This document shows positions 51,100-59,077 of a DNA stretch of 64,000 bases, one piece after another (position 1 is the stretch's first letter; every line of letters starts with the position of its first letter). Source of the DNA: Bacillus cabrialesii. GTDB taxonomy: Bacteria; Bacillota; Bacilli; Bacillales; Bacillaceae. The stretch covers positions 308,001 through 372,000 of the forward strand of contig NZ_CP096889.1 in the NCBI RefSeq assembly GCF_004124315.2, written 5' to 3'. A model generated the notes under the pieces. The model was not told the origin of the DNA and ran no database searches. It saw only the letters and a list, made by a program, of their open reading frames with translations. The translations under genes were made by a program, and so were the position numbers.

Positions 51100-51172
51100 G
51101 CGAAATTGTGCATAGCTTGGCCCGTTCCCGAATAAATTGTACAAGTTAAGTTAGAGAAGGGAGTACGGGCCG

Positions 51173-51802
51173 GTGAACATTTTTTTGAGCTATATTGTGC
51201 TGGGACTGTCCTTGTCTGCGCCTGTGGGACCTGTGAATGCGGCGCAAATAGACAAAGGAATTAAAAACGGTTTTTGGCATGCGTGGATTTTTGGTTTAGG
51301 CGCCATGACAGCGGACGGACTGTACATGCTGTTTATCTATTTCGGGCTGTCGCAGTTTTTGACCGCTCCATTCGTGAAAACGTTTTTGTGGCTCTTCGGC
51401 TTTTTTGTTCTGACCTATACCGGAATTGAGACGCTGAAAAATGTCAGGGAACCAATGGATGTGCGCAGCTCGCGGGGAAAGCCGTCATTCCGGAAAACGT
51501 TCGCTTCAGGTTTTCTCATTTCACTGTCAAATCCATTGAGCATCCTTTTTTGGCTGGGGATTTACGGGAGCATTCTTGCGAAAACAGCGGAGGCCTACAA
51601 TATGAATCAGCTTCTCATCTATAGCTCCGGCATCATGATCGGCATTTTAATCTGGGATTTTTGCATGGCGATTACCGCCAGTATGTTCAGAAACCTGCTT
51701 CATGAAAAGCTATTGAGAGGATTGACCGGAATCGCCGGTGTATCTCTCCTTGTGTTTGGGTTTTACTTCGGCTATCAGGGCATCAAACAGTTATTGGGCT
51801 GA
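51173..51802 (+). CDS. ycgF: LysE/RhtB-type amino-acid exporter
   Basis: A 209-residue membrane protein of the LysE superfamily with six hydrophobic segments. The N-terminal signature is LSAPVGPVNAAQIDKGIKNG, and SNPLSILFWLGIYGSI comes after helix 3. Such proteins export amino acids or related metabolites. GTG 51173 after AAGGGAG. It precedes ycgG by 69 bp, and the two may share a transcript. Confidence 0.88.
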   Translation: MNIFLSYIVLGLSLSAPVGPVNAAQIDKGIKNGFWHAWIFGLGAMTADGLYMLFIYFGLSQFLTAPFVKTFLWLFGFFVLTYTGIETLKNVREPMDVRSSRGKPSFRKTFASGFLISLSNPLSILFWLGIYGSILAKTAEAYNMNQLLIYSSGIMIGILIWDFCMAITASMFRNLLHEKLLRGLTGIAGVSLLVFGFYFGYQGIKQLLG

Positions 51803-51871
51803 TTCATGAAGGACAGTCACCCGCCGCCTCCCGTTTTAATATAGTATCCAGATGATACTGGAGGTGGATCA

Positions 51872-52633
51872 ATGGTGAATGGGATTTACACCAAAAGTTT
51901 TCTGGAACGTAATCAAGCTGAGCTCCCGGAATGGCAAAGAATCGCTTTTGAGCTTTTGGCAGAAACGCTGGCTGATGACGCGGATACGTTTCCGTGCATT
52001 CCCGGACGCCAGGCGTTTCTGACTGACCAGCTGCGCATTGCTTTTGCCGGAGATCCGCGGGAAAACCGCACAGCGGAGGAACTGGCTCCGTTGCTAGCGG
52101 AGTACGGCAAGATATCGCGGGACACTGGAAAATACGCATCCCTCGTTGTATTGTTTGATACGCCGGAAGATTTGGCTGAGCACTATTCGATTGAAGCGTA
52201 TGAAGAGCTGTTTTGGCGTTTTTTAAATAGACTGAGCGAACAAGACGAAAAAGAGTGGCCGGAAGATATTCCGGCCGATCCTGAGCATTATAAATGGGAG
52301 TTTTGTTTTGCCGGCGAGCCGTACTTTATTCTTTGCGCAACACCGGGGCACGAGGCGAGAAGAAGCCGGAGCTTTCCTTTTTTTATGATCACGTTTCAGC
52401 CGAGATGGGTGTTTGAAGAGTTAAATGGCTCAACCGCTTTTGGCCGCAACATGAGCAGACTGATCCGCTCCCGGTTAAAGGCATACGATCACACTCCGAT
52501 TCACCCTGAATTAGGCTGGTACGGAGGAAAGGATAACCGTGAATGGAAGCAGTATTTCCTCCGTGATGACGAAAAACAGGTATCGAAGTGCCCGTTTTCT
52601 TATTTAAAGAACATGTTCAACAAAATGAAATAA
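51872..52633 (+). CDS. ycgG: YqcI/YcgG-family protein (heme-dependent N-hydroxylase-like)
   Basis: A 253-residue soluble protein of the YqcI/YcgG family. Traits are FPCIPGRQAF near residue 37, WEFCFAGEPYFILCATPGHEARRSRSFPF in the middle, and HPELGWYGG near the C-terminus. Some members act as heme-dependent N-hydroxylases on arginine-derived guanidino substrates (GntA of guanitoxin synthesis). That role here is only an inference. ATG 51872 follows GGAGG, which directly abuts a small hairpin AGTATC/GATACT (51843-51859). It is convergent with ycgH, with one base between stops. Confidence 0.8.
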   Translation: MVNGIYTKSFLERNQAELPEWQRIAFELLAETLADDADTFPCIPGRQAFLTDQLRIAFAGDPRENRTAEELAPLLAEYGKISRDTGKYASLVVLFDTPEDLAEHYSIEAYEELFWRFLNRLSEQDEKEWPEDIPADPEHYKWEFCFAGEPYFILCATPGHEARRSRSFPFFMITFQPRWVFEELNGSTAFGRNMSRLIRSRLKAYDHTPIHPELGWYGGKDNREWKQYFLRDDEKQVSKCPFSYLKNMFNKMK

Positions 52634-52634
52634 A

Positions 52635-53981
52635 TCAAGAGCTGGCAGGGCGGTCTTTGTGACCCTGCTTTTTTTGATAGATCATGGTTACGACGGCAAT
52701 GATCGCGAGGAAACCTATGCTCACAAAAAAACCGGGCCGGCTTGATTTTTCAAACAATGTGCCGGACACTGCCGCCGCAATCAGAATCACCGCTAAATAA
52801 ATTTGCGTTTTCCCTATGCCTTTGGGATCGGTCAGCTTTTTGCTGGAGAACAGGATAAACAGCCAAGTGTATAAAAGCATAAGCCCGGCTGCTGTCGTCA
52901 TGTGCTCATAAATGTTTTTCGGCAGCACTAAAGACAGAATGATGGATAAAACAAGCCCGGCAAACGTCAGCCCCAGGGCCGGCCAGCAAATTTTTTTGCC
53001 TTCCTTTAAGGTGAAGCATTTCGGCGCGTCACCGTCATCTGCCATCGTACAAAGCAATGTCGTAACCGCGAAAAGCGAAGCGACAAGGGTCGAGAACCCG
53101 GCGATAATGAAAATCCCGTTAAAAATATCGAGGATAATCTCAAGGTTATGTCCCTTTAACGACGTAATGAACGGGCTGTCCTCTTCTGTAAACGTGCGTA
53201 ACGGAACCAAAAGCAAAGCCAGCCCGATTGAAATGATATAAACAATCGCCAGTGTCGACAGCATCAGTTTCCCTGATTTAGACGCTTCTTCAGGTTTTTT
53301 TAAGTGAACCGCCATCAGCCCCATGACTTCAATTCCGCCAAAGGCGTAAAACGCGTAGATTAAACCTGTCCACAGTCCCATGGCGCCGTATGGGAAAAAC
53401 TCATTCACCTTGTTTGGAACCTGTACATCAGGCTTTCCGCCGGACAAGATGCCGCATAATGCCAGAATGGCAATCACAATAAACATAAAAATAGCGGCTG
53501 TTTTGATGACTGCCAGCACGTTTTCTGTTTTTTCAAAAACGGACAGCCCGGTGAAAATAATGAGAAGCCCGAGTACCGCGTAGATTGAAGCAAACACCCA
53601 TAACGGCACTTGAGGAAACCAATGCTTCGTAAATAGCGAAATGGCTGTCAATTGGCTTCCGGTAATCAGCATTTCTGATGACCAGTACACCCAGCCGTTG
53701 CTGAAGCCTGCCCATTTGCCAAACGCTTTTCGCGCATACGCACAAAACGAGCCTTTTTCAGGCTGTTTCGCCGACAGCTTGGCGAGCTGTTCGAAGACAA
53801 AATAAGTGCCGATCCCCGCGATAAGAAATGAGAGGAGAACGGAAAAACCGCTTTTTACAATTGCGATGCTGGACCCGAGAAAAAATCCTGTTCCGATCGT
53901 GCAGCCGACTCCGATCAGTGACAGCTGCCACCAAGCCAAATTCCCTTTTTGCTGGTCTTTTTTAGTTTGACTCATAATCAT
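52635..53981 (-). CDS. ycgH: APC-family amino-acid permease
   Basis: A 448-residue permease of the amino acid-polyamine-organocation superfamily with about 12 helices. IGVGCTIGTGFFLGSS is the unwound helix-1 motif that binds the substrate, and GGIEVMGLMAVHLKKPEEA belongs to helix 6. The substrate is unknown. ATG 53981 (5 bases after AAAGGGG) or ATG 53975 (11 bases) are both possible. It is divergent from ycgI, and convergent with ycgG. Confidence 0.88.
   Translation of the reverse strand: MIMSQTKKDQQKGNLAWWQLSLIGVGCTIGTGFFLGSSIAIVKSGFSVLLSFLIAGIGTYFVFEQLAKLSAKQPEKGSFCAYARKAFGKWAGFSNGWVYWSSEMLITGSQLTAISLFTKHWFPQVPLWVFASIYAVLGLLIIFTGLSVFEKTENVLAVIKTAAIFMFIVIAILALCGILSGGKPDVQVPNKVNEFFPYGAMGLWTGLIYAFYAFGGIEVMGLMAVHLKKPEEASKSGKLMLSTLAIVYIISIGLALLLVPLRTFTEEDSPFITSLKGHNLEIILDIFNGIFIIAGFSTLVASLFAVTTLLCTMADDGDAPKCFTLKEGKKICWPALGLTFAGLVLSIILSLVLPKNIYEHMTTAAGLMLLYTWLFILFSSKKLTDPKGIGKTQIYLAVILIAAAVSGTLFEKSSRPGFFVSIGFLAIIAVVTMIYQKKQGHKDRPASS
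52645..52675 (+). terminator. Terminator for ycgG inside the 3' end of ycgH
   Basis: GCAGGG/CCCTGC with an inner GTC/GAC pair and T7, beginning 12 bases after the ycgG stop and lying within the ycgH coding region. Confidence 0.75.
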
Positions 53982-53994
53982 TTCAACCCCTTTT

Positions 53995-54008
53995 ATCTAA
54001 GGTTAGAT
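53995..54008. promoter_or_regulatory. Palindrome between ycgH and ycgI
   Basis: ATCTAAGGTTAGAT is an interrupted palindrome (6-bp arms, 2-bp centre) 14 bp upstream of the ycgH start. It is a plausible operator; no regulator is known to me. Confidence 0.4.
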
Positions 54009-54104
54009 TGCGACCCGCCCGAAGCTTATATACATCGGATTTTTGCCTCTTTTTACATGGAGAAGGCGGTGAACGCCCATACTAATGAAAAAAGGAGCGA
54101 ATCA

Positions 54105-54701
54105 ATGACACAGCAATATATCGTAGAGCCGAAGAAAGGGCTTGGGCTGAAGCTGAAAAAGGGGCAGATTTTAAAGGTGGTTGATGTAGAAGGACAGCAG
54201 GTGGCTGATTTTGTCGCGTACCATGCCAAGGATTTTTATGAGCATCTTGATCAGGGAGCGACGATTGATGCCAATCATTCCATAAACGTAAAGGTGAATG
54301 ACCATATTTACTCCAATTTATACAAACCGATGCTGACGCTGATTGAGGATACGGTCGGCAAGCATGATCTGCTGCTTCCCGCCTGCCGTCCTGACATGAA
54401 CAGGCTGTTATACGGCAAGAAAAAGGATGAGTTTCAGGATACGTGCTATGACAATATGAACCGTGCGCTTGAACAGTTTGGCGTGCCTAAGCCACACATG
54501 CATTACCCGTTTGCGATTTTTATGAATACGGTTCTTGATGATAAAGGGAACCTGTCTGTGGAAACGCCGCTGTCGAATGCCGGGGATTATATAAGGCTGC
54601 GGGCGGAAATGGATTTAATTGTCGCGTTTTCTTCCTGCCCGATTGAAAAAGGAAAGTGCAATGGTGATAGTGTCACGTCTATACGCGTGGAAGTCAGCTG
54701 A
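54105..54701 (+). CDS. ycgI: DUF1989 (urea carboxylase-associated) family protein
   Basis: A 198-residue protein of the DUF1989 family. Motifs are GQILKVVDVEGQQVADFVAYH, LLPACRPDMNRLLYG, the C-terminal SSCPIEKGKCNGDSVTSIRVEV, and HMHYPFAIFMNTVL. Cys/His groups in this family form a metal site. DUF1989 proteins accompany urea or guanidine carboxylases, and some are carboxyguanidine deiminases. No carboxylase is in this window. ATG 54105 follows AAAGGAG. Confidence 0.85.
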   Translation: MTQQYIVEPKKGLGLKLKKGQILKVVDVEGQQVADFVAYHAKDFYEHLDQGATIDANHSINVKVNDHIYSNLYKPMLTLIEDTVGKHDLLLPACRPDMNRLLYGKKKDEFQDTCYDNMNRALEQFGVPKPHMHYPFAIFMNTVLDDKGNLSVETPLSNAGDYIRLRAEMDLIVAFSSCPIEKGKCNGDSVTSIRVEVS

Positions 54702-54834
54702 TCTCTCTTGTTCACTGTAAATGAAGACCTGTGCTATATTTAATAGGGATACATAATTGTCATGATTCATTTTCATTAATTTGGGGAAATGATCAAATAA
54801 GGAACAGCGAAATTGTACAGGAGGAATGATTGGG

Positions 54835-55653
54835 ATGAGCATGCAGGAAAAGATTATGCGTGAATTACATGTGAAGCCCTCAATTGATCCAAAGCAAGAA
54901 ATTGAGGACCGAATCCATTTTTTAAAACAATATGTAAAGAAAACCGGCGCTAAAGGTTTTGTATTGGGAATCAGCGGCGGACAGGATTCAACTCTTGCGG
55001 GGCGCCTTGCCCAGCTTGCGGTGGAAAGCATTCGCGAGGAGGGCGGAGACGCTCAATTTATCGCAGTCCGTCTTCCGCATGGCACACAGCAGGATGAAGA
55101 AGATGCCCAGCTTGCTTTAAAGTTTATCAAGCCGGATAAATCATGGAAGTTTGACATTAAGTCGACAGTCAGCGCGTTTTCTGATCAGTATCAGCAAGAA
55201 ACGGGTGAGCAGCTGACTGACTTTAATAAAGGAAACGTAAAGGCGAGAACAAGAATGATCGCCCAATACGCGATCGGCGGCCAAGAAGGCCTTCTTGTCA
55301 TTGGCACTGACCACGCAGCCGAGGCTGTCACTGGTTTCTTTACGAAATACGGTGACGGCGGAGCCGACCTCCTGCCGCTGACTGGATTGACGAAGCGCCA
55401 GGGAAGAACCCTGCTGAAAGAGCTGGGTGCACCGGAACGCTTATACTTAAAAGAACCAACTGCCGATCTGCTCGACGAAAAACCGCAGCAGGCGGATGAA
55501 ACAGAGCTAGGCATCTCTTACGAGGAGATTGATGATTACCTCGAAGGAAAAGAAGTATCAGCGAAAGTGTCGGAAGCACTGGAAAAACGCTACAGCATAA
55601 CTGAGCATAAACGTCAGGTTCCGGCTTCTATGTTTGATGACTGGTGGAAATAG
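54835..55653 (+). CDS. nadE: NH3-dependent NAD+ synthetase
   Basis: A 272-residue enzyme that amidates nicotinic acid adenine dinucleotide to NAD+ with ammonia and ATP. It shows the PP-loop ISGGQDSTLAG (about residue 46), TDHAAEAVTGFFTKYGDGGADLLPLTGLTKRQ (substrate and NH3 region) and the C-terminal KRQVPASMFDDWW. No glutaminase domain is fused. Of three in-frame ATGs I take 54835, about ten bases after AGGAGG, which gives the known N-terminus MSMQEKIM. niaP (20 kb upstream) feeds the same cofactor pathway. Confidence 0.96.
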   Translation: MSMQEKIMRELHVKPSIDPKQEIEDRIHFLKQYVKKTGAKGFVLGISGGQDSTLAGRLAQLAVESIREEGGDAQFIAVRLPHGTQQDEEDAQLALKFIKPDKSWKFDIKSTVSAFSDQYQQETGEQLTDFNKGNVKARTRMIAQYAIGGQEGLLVIGTDHAAEAVTGFFTKYGDGGADLLPLTGLTKRQGRTLLKELGAPERLYLKEPTADLLDEKPQQADETELGISYEEIDDYLEGKEVSAKVSEALEKRYSITEHKRQVPASMFDDWWK

Positions 55654-55660
55654 GATAAAG

Positions 55661-55686
55661 AAAGCCCGCTCGCAGAGCGGGCTTTT
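55661..55686. terminator. Bidirectional terminator between nadE and tmrB
   Basis: AAAGCCCGCT/AGCGGGCTTT with loop CGCAG, followed by T. Confidence 0.85.
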
Positions 55687-55702
55687 GTCATGTGCGGGAT
55701 CT

Positions 55703-56296
55703 TTATTTGATGCGGATATGATTCAGCTTTACCATCAATCTGTCGGTGAACCTTCGAAGGCTGCCTCTCGTATCAGGCTCTAATGTAAGCTTGGCTTTCG
55801 CGGCAATGGTTTCTGCCGCAGCCTGAATCGACATGTTGTCTGTTTGGAGGTGATCCGCAAAGACTGGTGATGACAATCCTTCCATGCAGCGGTCGATTTG
55901 TTTGGCGGCCCATGAGTTTTTTCCTTCTGCTCTTGTGCGCAGCCGTTTTAACAAGGTTTCCTTTGAAGCCATTAGTGTAAAGTGGTGAACCGTCTGACCG
56001 TCATGTCTAAGCCTGCCGATGATCTCATTAAAGTATTCAGGCTGTACAATCGTCATAGGCACAATGATGATGCCGCGGTATGTACCGGTCAGGGAGGCAA
56101 GCAAGCTGTAATTGAACGCCCTCCATAAGGAATAGCTTTGAAAATCGTTCTCCGCGATCTCCGGCGGTATCATGGAGCGCAGCGCAAAACCCATCTTCTC
56201 AGGATCATACACATAAGATGCTTTCAGCCTTCTGTGCAGTTCGAAGGCTGTTTGTGTTTTTCCGGAACCGAAAGCTCCGTTTATCCAAATGATCAT
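55703..56296 (-). CDS. tmrB: Tunicamycin resistance protein TmrB
   Basis: A 197-residue ATP-binding protein with a P-loop GAFGSGKT at residues 7-14 and an LRTRAEG lid-like region, of the kinase-like P-loop fold. B. subtilis TmrB confers tunicamycin resistance and associates with the membrane through a C-terminal amphipathic helix (RRFTDRLMVKLNHIRIK). I take ATG 56296, eight bases after GGGAG; the ATG two codons upstream is only two bases away. A terminator-like hairpin stands in its leader. Confidence 0.94.
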   Translation of the reverse strand: MIIWINGAFGSGKTQTAFELHRRLKASYVYDPEKMGFALRSMIPPEIAENDFQSYSLWRAFNYSLLASLTGTYRGIIIVPMTIVQPEYFNEIIGRLRHDGQTVHHFTLMASKETLLKRLRTRAEGKNSWAAKQIDRCMEGLSSPVFADHLQTDNMSIQAAAETIAAKAKLTLEPDTRGSLRRFTDRLMVKLNHIRIK

Positions 56297-56325
56297 CTCC
56301 ATTTCTCCCTTCTTAATTATGATAC

Positions 56326-56352
56326 AAAAAAAGACCCTTCGATCGAAGAGTC
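56326..56352 (-). terminator. Terminator-like hairpin in the tmrB leader
   Basis: Read on the minus strand, GACTCTTC-GATC-GAAGGGTC (8-bp stem with one U-G pair) is followed by T7. It lies about 30 bases before the tmrB start, in the same orientation. Confidence 0.75.
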
Positions 56353-56567
56353 AGCAGGAACAACAATAGAAGATGTGGGATTGAAAGGGTTTAATGCTTT
56401 TTTGCGTCGAAGTATTAAAATATCAGCGAAATTGTTGTACAATGAATGTCATTCAGGCAAAAACGTCTGAACGGAAAAGGCCGGGCAAGCCGGTATCTAT
56501 ATAAATATTCGCAAAATAAGCATATAATGAATATAAAATTTCATTCCTTAGGAGGATTTCGCCGAAG

Positions 56568-57128
56568 ATGAACGCTAAACGAGCCATCCCAGTAAGAGAA
56601 AGAAATATCGTCCTGATCGGATTCATGGGTGTAGGAAAAACGACAATCGGCCAATTGGTCGCTAAGAAATTATATAGAGATTTTATCGATATTGACCAAG
56701 AGATCGAAAAAGACTTCAACATGTCGATCCCTGAGATGTTTGAGGAAAAGGGAGAAGACTTTTTCCGGAAAACGGAGAAGGAATATATTTTAGATATCTG
56801 CCATCATAAACGATTCAAAATCGTATCTCTGGGCGGCGGGTCTTTTAAACAAGAGGAAATCAGAAAGTGCTGTCTGGAAAACTGTCTCGTACTCCATCTG
56901 GACCTGTCATGGGAGAACTGGAAGCAGCGCGCGGATTTATTGATCGAGAACCGCCCTGTGCTGCATAACCGTTCAATGGATGAAATGGAACAGCTGTTTA
57001 ACGAAAGAAAAGTCATTTACGACAAACACAATTCAAAAGTGGCGACAGACAACCTTTCTCCGGAAGAGGTCGCCGATTACATTGTAGAGACATTAAAAAT
57101 CGGCTGGGATCTTTATCAGCCAATGTGA
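56568..57128 (+). CDS. aroK: Shikimate kinase
   Basis: A 186-residue shikimate kinase (also aroI), step five of chorismate synthesis. Walker A is GFMGVGKTTIG (18-28), the shikimate-binding Asp is in DIDQEIEKDF (about 43), Arg is in FFRKTEKEY, and SLGGGSF (about 87) is the family signature. ATG 56568 follows TTAGGAGG. -10-like TATAAT is at 56523-56528 without a good -35. It is divergent from tmrB and convergent with ycgJ. Confidence 0.95.
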   Translation: MNAKRAIPVRERNIVLIGFMGVGKTTIGQLVAKKLYRDFIDIDQEIEKDFNMSIPEMFEEKGEDFFRKTEKEYILDICHHKRFKIVSLGGGSFKQEEIRKCCLENCLVLHLDLSWENWKQRADLLIENRPVLHNRSMDEMEQLFNERKVIYDKHNSKVATDNLSPEEVADYIVETLKIGWDLYQPM

Positions 57129-57155
57129 AAAGCCGTGCGGTGCACGGCTTTTTTT
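57128..57155. terminator. Bidirectional terminator between aroK and ycgJ
   Basis: AAAAGCCGTGC/GCACGGCTTTT with a 3-base loop and T-tract; it overlaps the aroK stop. Confidence 0.88.
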
Positions 57156-57915
57156 ATCGTTTTATTCCTTGTATCAAAATCGCTTTTAAGCAAAAGGAGT
57201 CGGGCTGTCCGTTTTGATTCCATTTGAAGCAGAACGTATCACGTGCTTCTTCTGATGCCTGATGTAAATGGCTGATAATCTGTTTTTCCCGATCGGCGGG
57301 GGTTCCGCCCCGTTTGATCCAGCTTTCGTATTGAATCGGCAAATTCCACTTTTGGATGTCTTGATAGTCTATCTGATTGGCCGAGAACATCGTCTGCCAT
57401 TCTGATAATGAGTTTTCCCGAACGTGGGAAGGGTCTCGGAGCCGGTTCAGGTGATTGACAAACTCATCAAGAGCGCGGTCTTCAGGCGCGTAATGATCGA
57501 CCAAGAGGAAACGTCCGTCCTTTTTCAGCACGCGTGCAACTTCGCTGACGGCTTTACGGACATCTGAAAAATGGTGGGCAGCATATCGGCAGGTAATGAT
57601 ATCAAATGATTCGTCAGGGAAGGGGAGTGATTCTGCCGTTCCTTGCTGAAAGCGTACGTTTCCCGCTCCTTTTTCCTGCGCAAAGGAGGACGCAACCTCT
57701 ACCATCTCTTTTGTCGCATCAACGCCGACGCACTCCTGTACATATGGAGAAAATGCCAGCGCCGTATGGCCGGCGCCCGCTCCGATATCCAGCACCCGCT
57801 GCTCCGCCCGGCAATCCGCCGTTTTGATCATCAGCCCCAAATCCTCTCCCTCGGCAAAAACCTTCTCATCCCGGTACATCTCGGCGTTTTGTGAAAACGG
57901 TGTTTCATTTGTCAT
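57154..57915 (-). CDS. ycgJ: SAM-dependent methyltransferase (class I)
   Basis: A 253-residue methyltransferase of the UbiE/Methyltransf_11 type. Motif I is VLDIGAGAGHTALAF (about 40-54), post-I acidic ECVGVDATKEM, motif II FDIITCRYAAHHF, and motif III RVLKKDGRFLLVDH. The substrate is unknown. It is divergent from the LysR-type gene ycgK. ATG 57915 follows AAGAAGGGG. Confidence 0.92.
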   Translation of the reverse strand: MTNETPFSQNAEMYRDEKVFAEGEDLGLMIKTADCRAEQRVLDIGAGAGHTALAFSPYVQECVGVDATKEMVEVASSFAQEKGAGNVRFQQGTAESLPFPDESFDIITCRYAAHHFSDVRKAVSEVARVLKKDGRFLLVDHYAPEDRALDEFVNHLNRLRDPSHVRENSLSEWQTMFSANQIDYQDIQKWNLPIQYESWIKRGGTPADREKQIISHLHQASEEARDTFCFKWNQNGQPDSFCLKAILIQGIKR

Positions 57916-58006
57916 GTGAACCAGCCCCTTCTTTAGTAAATGATGATATGGATTATGTTAGCAATTTCTGTTATGATTCGTCCAAGATATAAAAATGATA
58001 AAAACG

Positions 58007-58021
58007 ATAGGTTCAACCTAT
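58007..58021 (+). promoter_or_regulatory. LysR-type palindrome overlapping the ycgK leader
   Basis: ATAGGTT-C-AACCTAT is a perfect 15-bp inverted repeat that contains a T-N11-A LysR box. It abuts the ycgK ribosome binding site TGGAGG. Confidence 0.6.
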
Positions 58022-58031
58022 GGAGGATGAC

Positions 58032-59006
58032 ATGGATATTAAAGTGATGGAATACGCGGCTGAAATCGCCCGGCGCCAAAGCTTTACAAAGGCGGCAGAG
58101 CATCTTCATATCGCTCAGCCATCTCTCAGCCAGCAAATCAAAAAGCTTGAGAATGAACTGGGGCTTCCCCTTTTTCACAGATCCCACGGCTCTGTTACGC
58201 TGACACCGCACGGCAGGCGTTTCATTGAAAAAGCCGAGGACATCATTCGTTCCAGAGATGACTTGCTCAGGGAGATGCAGGAACGATCACAGGGGATCGG
58301 GCACAAGCTTTCGATTGGGATTCCCGCAGTGACGGGGAGATATATCTTTCCGCCTCTGCTGAAACAGTTTTTGGCGCGCTATCCCCATGTGGAGGTTCAG
58401 CTTGTTGAAAAAGATCCGGTTTCTTTAGAGGAGATGACGGCAAAGGGGGAGGTTGACCTTTCTGTTTTATCCTTGCCGATCGAGGATGAACGGCTCGCCA
58501 TTACACCGTTGCTCACGGAACCGATTGTTCTCGCAGTGCCGAAGGAAAAACAAAGGTGGATGCCGCCGGAAATGGTCGCGCTGATTGAGAAAGCGCTGGA
58601 AGGTGAGGAGGGCCGACAGCCGTGTGTGCCGCTTGACATGGTAAGGCATGTGCCATTTATTCTGTTAAAAGAAGGGTACGGGTTTCGCCGAACCGTTCTT
58701 GATCTCTGTGCCGAGAGCGGATTTAAGCCGAATGCTGCCTTTAAGACAAGCCATATTGAAACCGCCCAATCCCTTGTGGCCAATGGATTAGGTGTGACAA
58801 TGGCGCCGAATATGGTCAGAAGGGATAAAGATCCTGGTGTAATCTATTTATCTATTCAATCCGCGCCATCACGAACCCTCGTCTTTGTCTTTCTAAAGAA
58901 CCGTTATATCAGTCTGACAGCTCAGGCCTTTATTGAGCTAAGCAGGGAAAGTCTTAAACAAACGTTTGATGAAGGCAGTCTGGAAAGCAAATGTGAAAAT
59001 ATTTAG
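58032..59006 (+). CDS. ycgK: LysR-family transcriptional regulator
   Basis: A 324-residue LysR-type regulator. The N-terminal winged helix-turn-helix (ARRQSFTKAAEHLHIAQPSLSQQIKKLENELG, about 15-46) is followed by a linker helix and a periplasmic-binding-protein-like effector domain (from about residue 90). Effector and targets are unknown; ycgJ (divergent) and cah (downstream) are candidates. ATG 58032 lies five bases after TGGAGG. A 15-bp palindrome beside the ribosome binding site suggests autoregulation. Confidence 0.92.
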   Translation: MDIKVMEYAAEIARRQSFTKAAEHLHIAQPSLSQQIKKLENELGLPLFHRSHGSVTLTPHGRRFIEKAEDIIRSRDDLLREMQERSQGIGHKLSIGIPAVTGRYIFPPLLKQFLARYPHVEVQLVEKDPVSLEEMTAKGEVDLSVLSLPIEDERLAITPLLTEPIVLAVPKEKQRWMPPEMVALIEKALEGEEGRQPCVPLDMVRHVPFILLKEGYGFRRTVLDLCAESGFKPNAAFKTSHIETAQSLVANGLGVTMAPNMVRRDKDPGVIYLSIQSAPSRTLVFVFLKNRYISLTAQAFIELSRESLKQTFDEGSLESKCENI

Positions 59007-59077
59007 AAAATAGGTTCCGGACGTGGTAGTATAGGAATACAAACTAAATCTTATAAAACAAAGGAGAATAATCGGAA

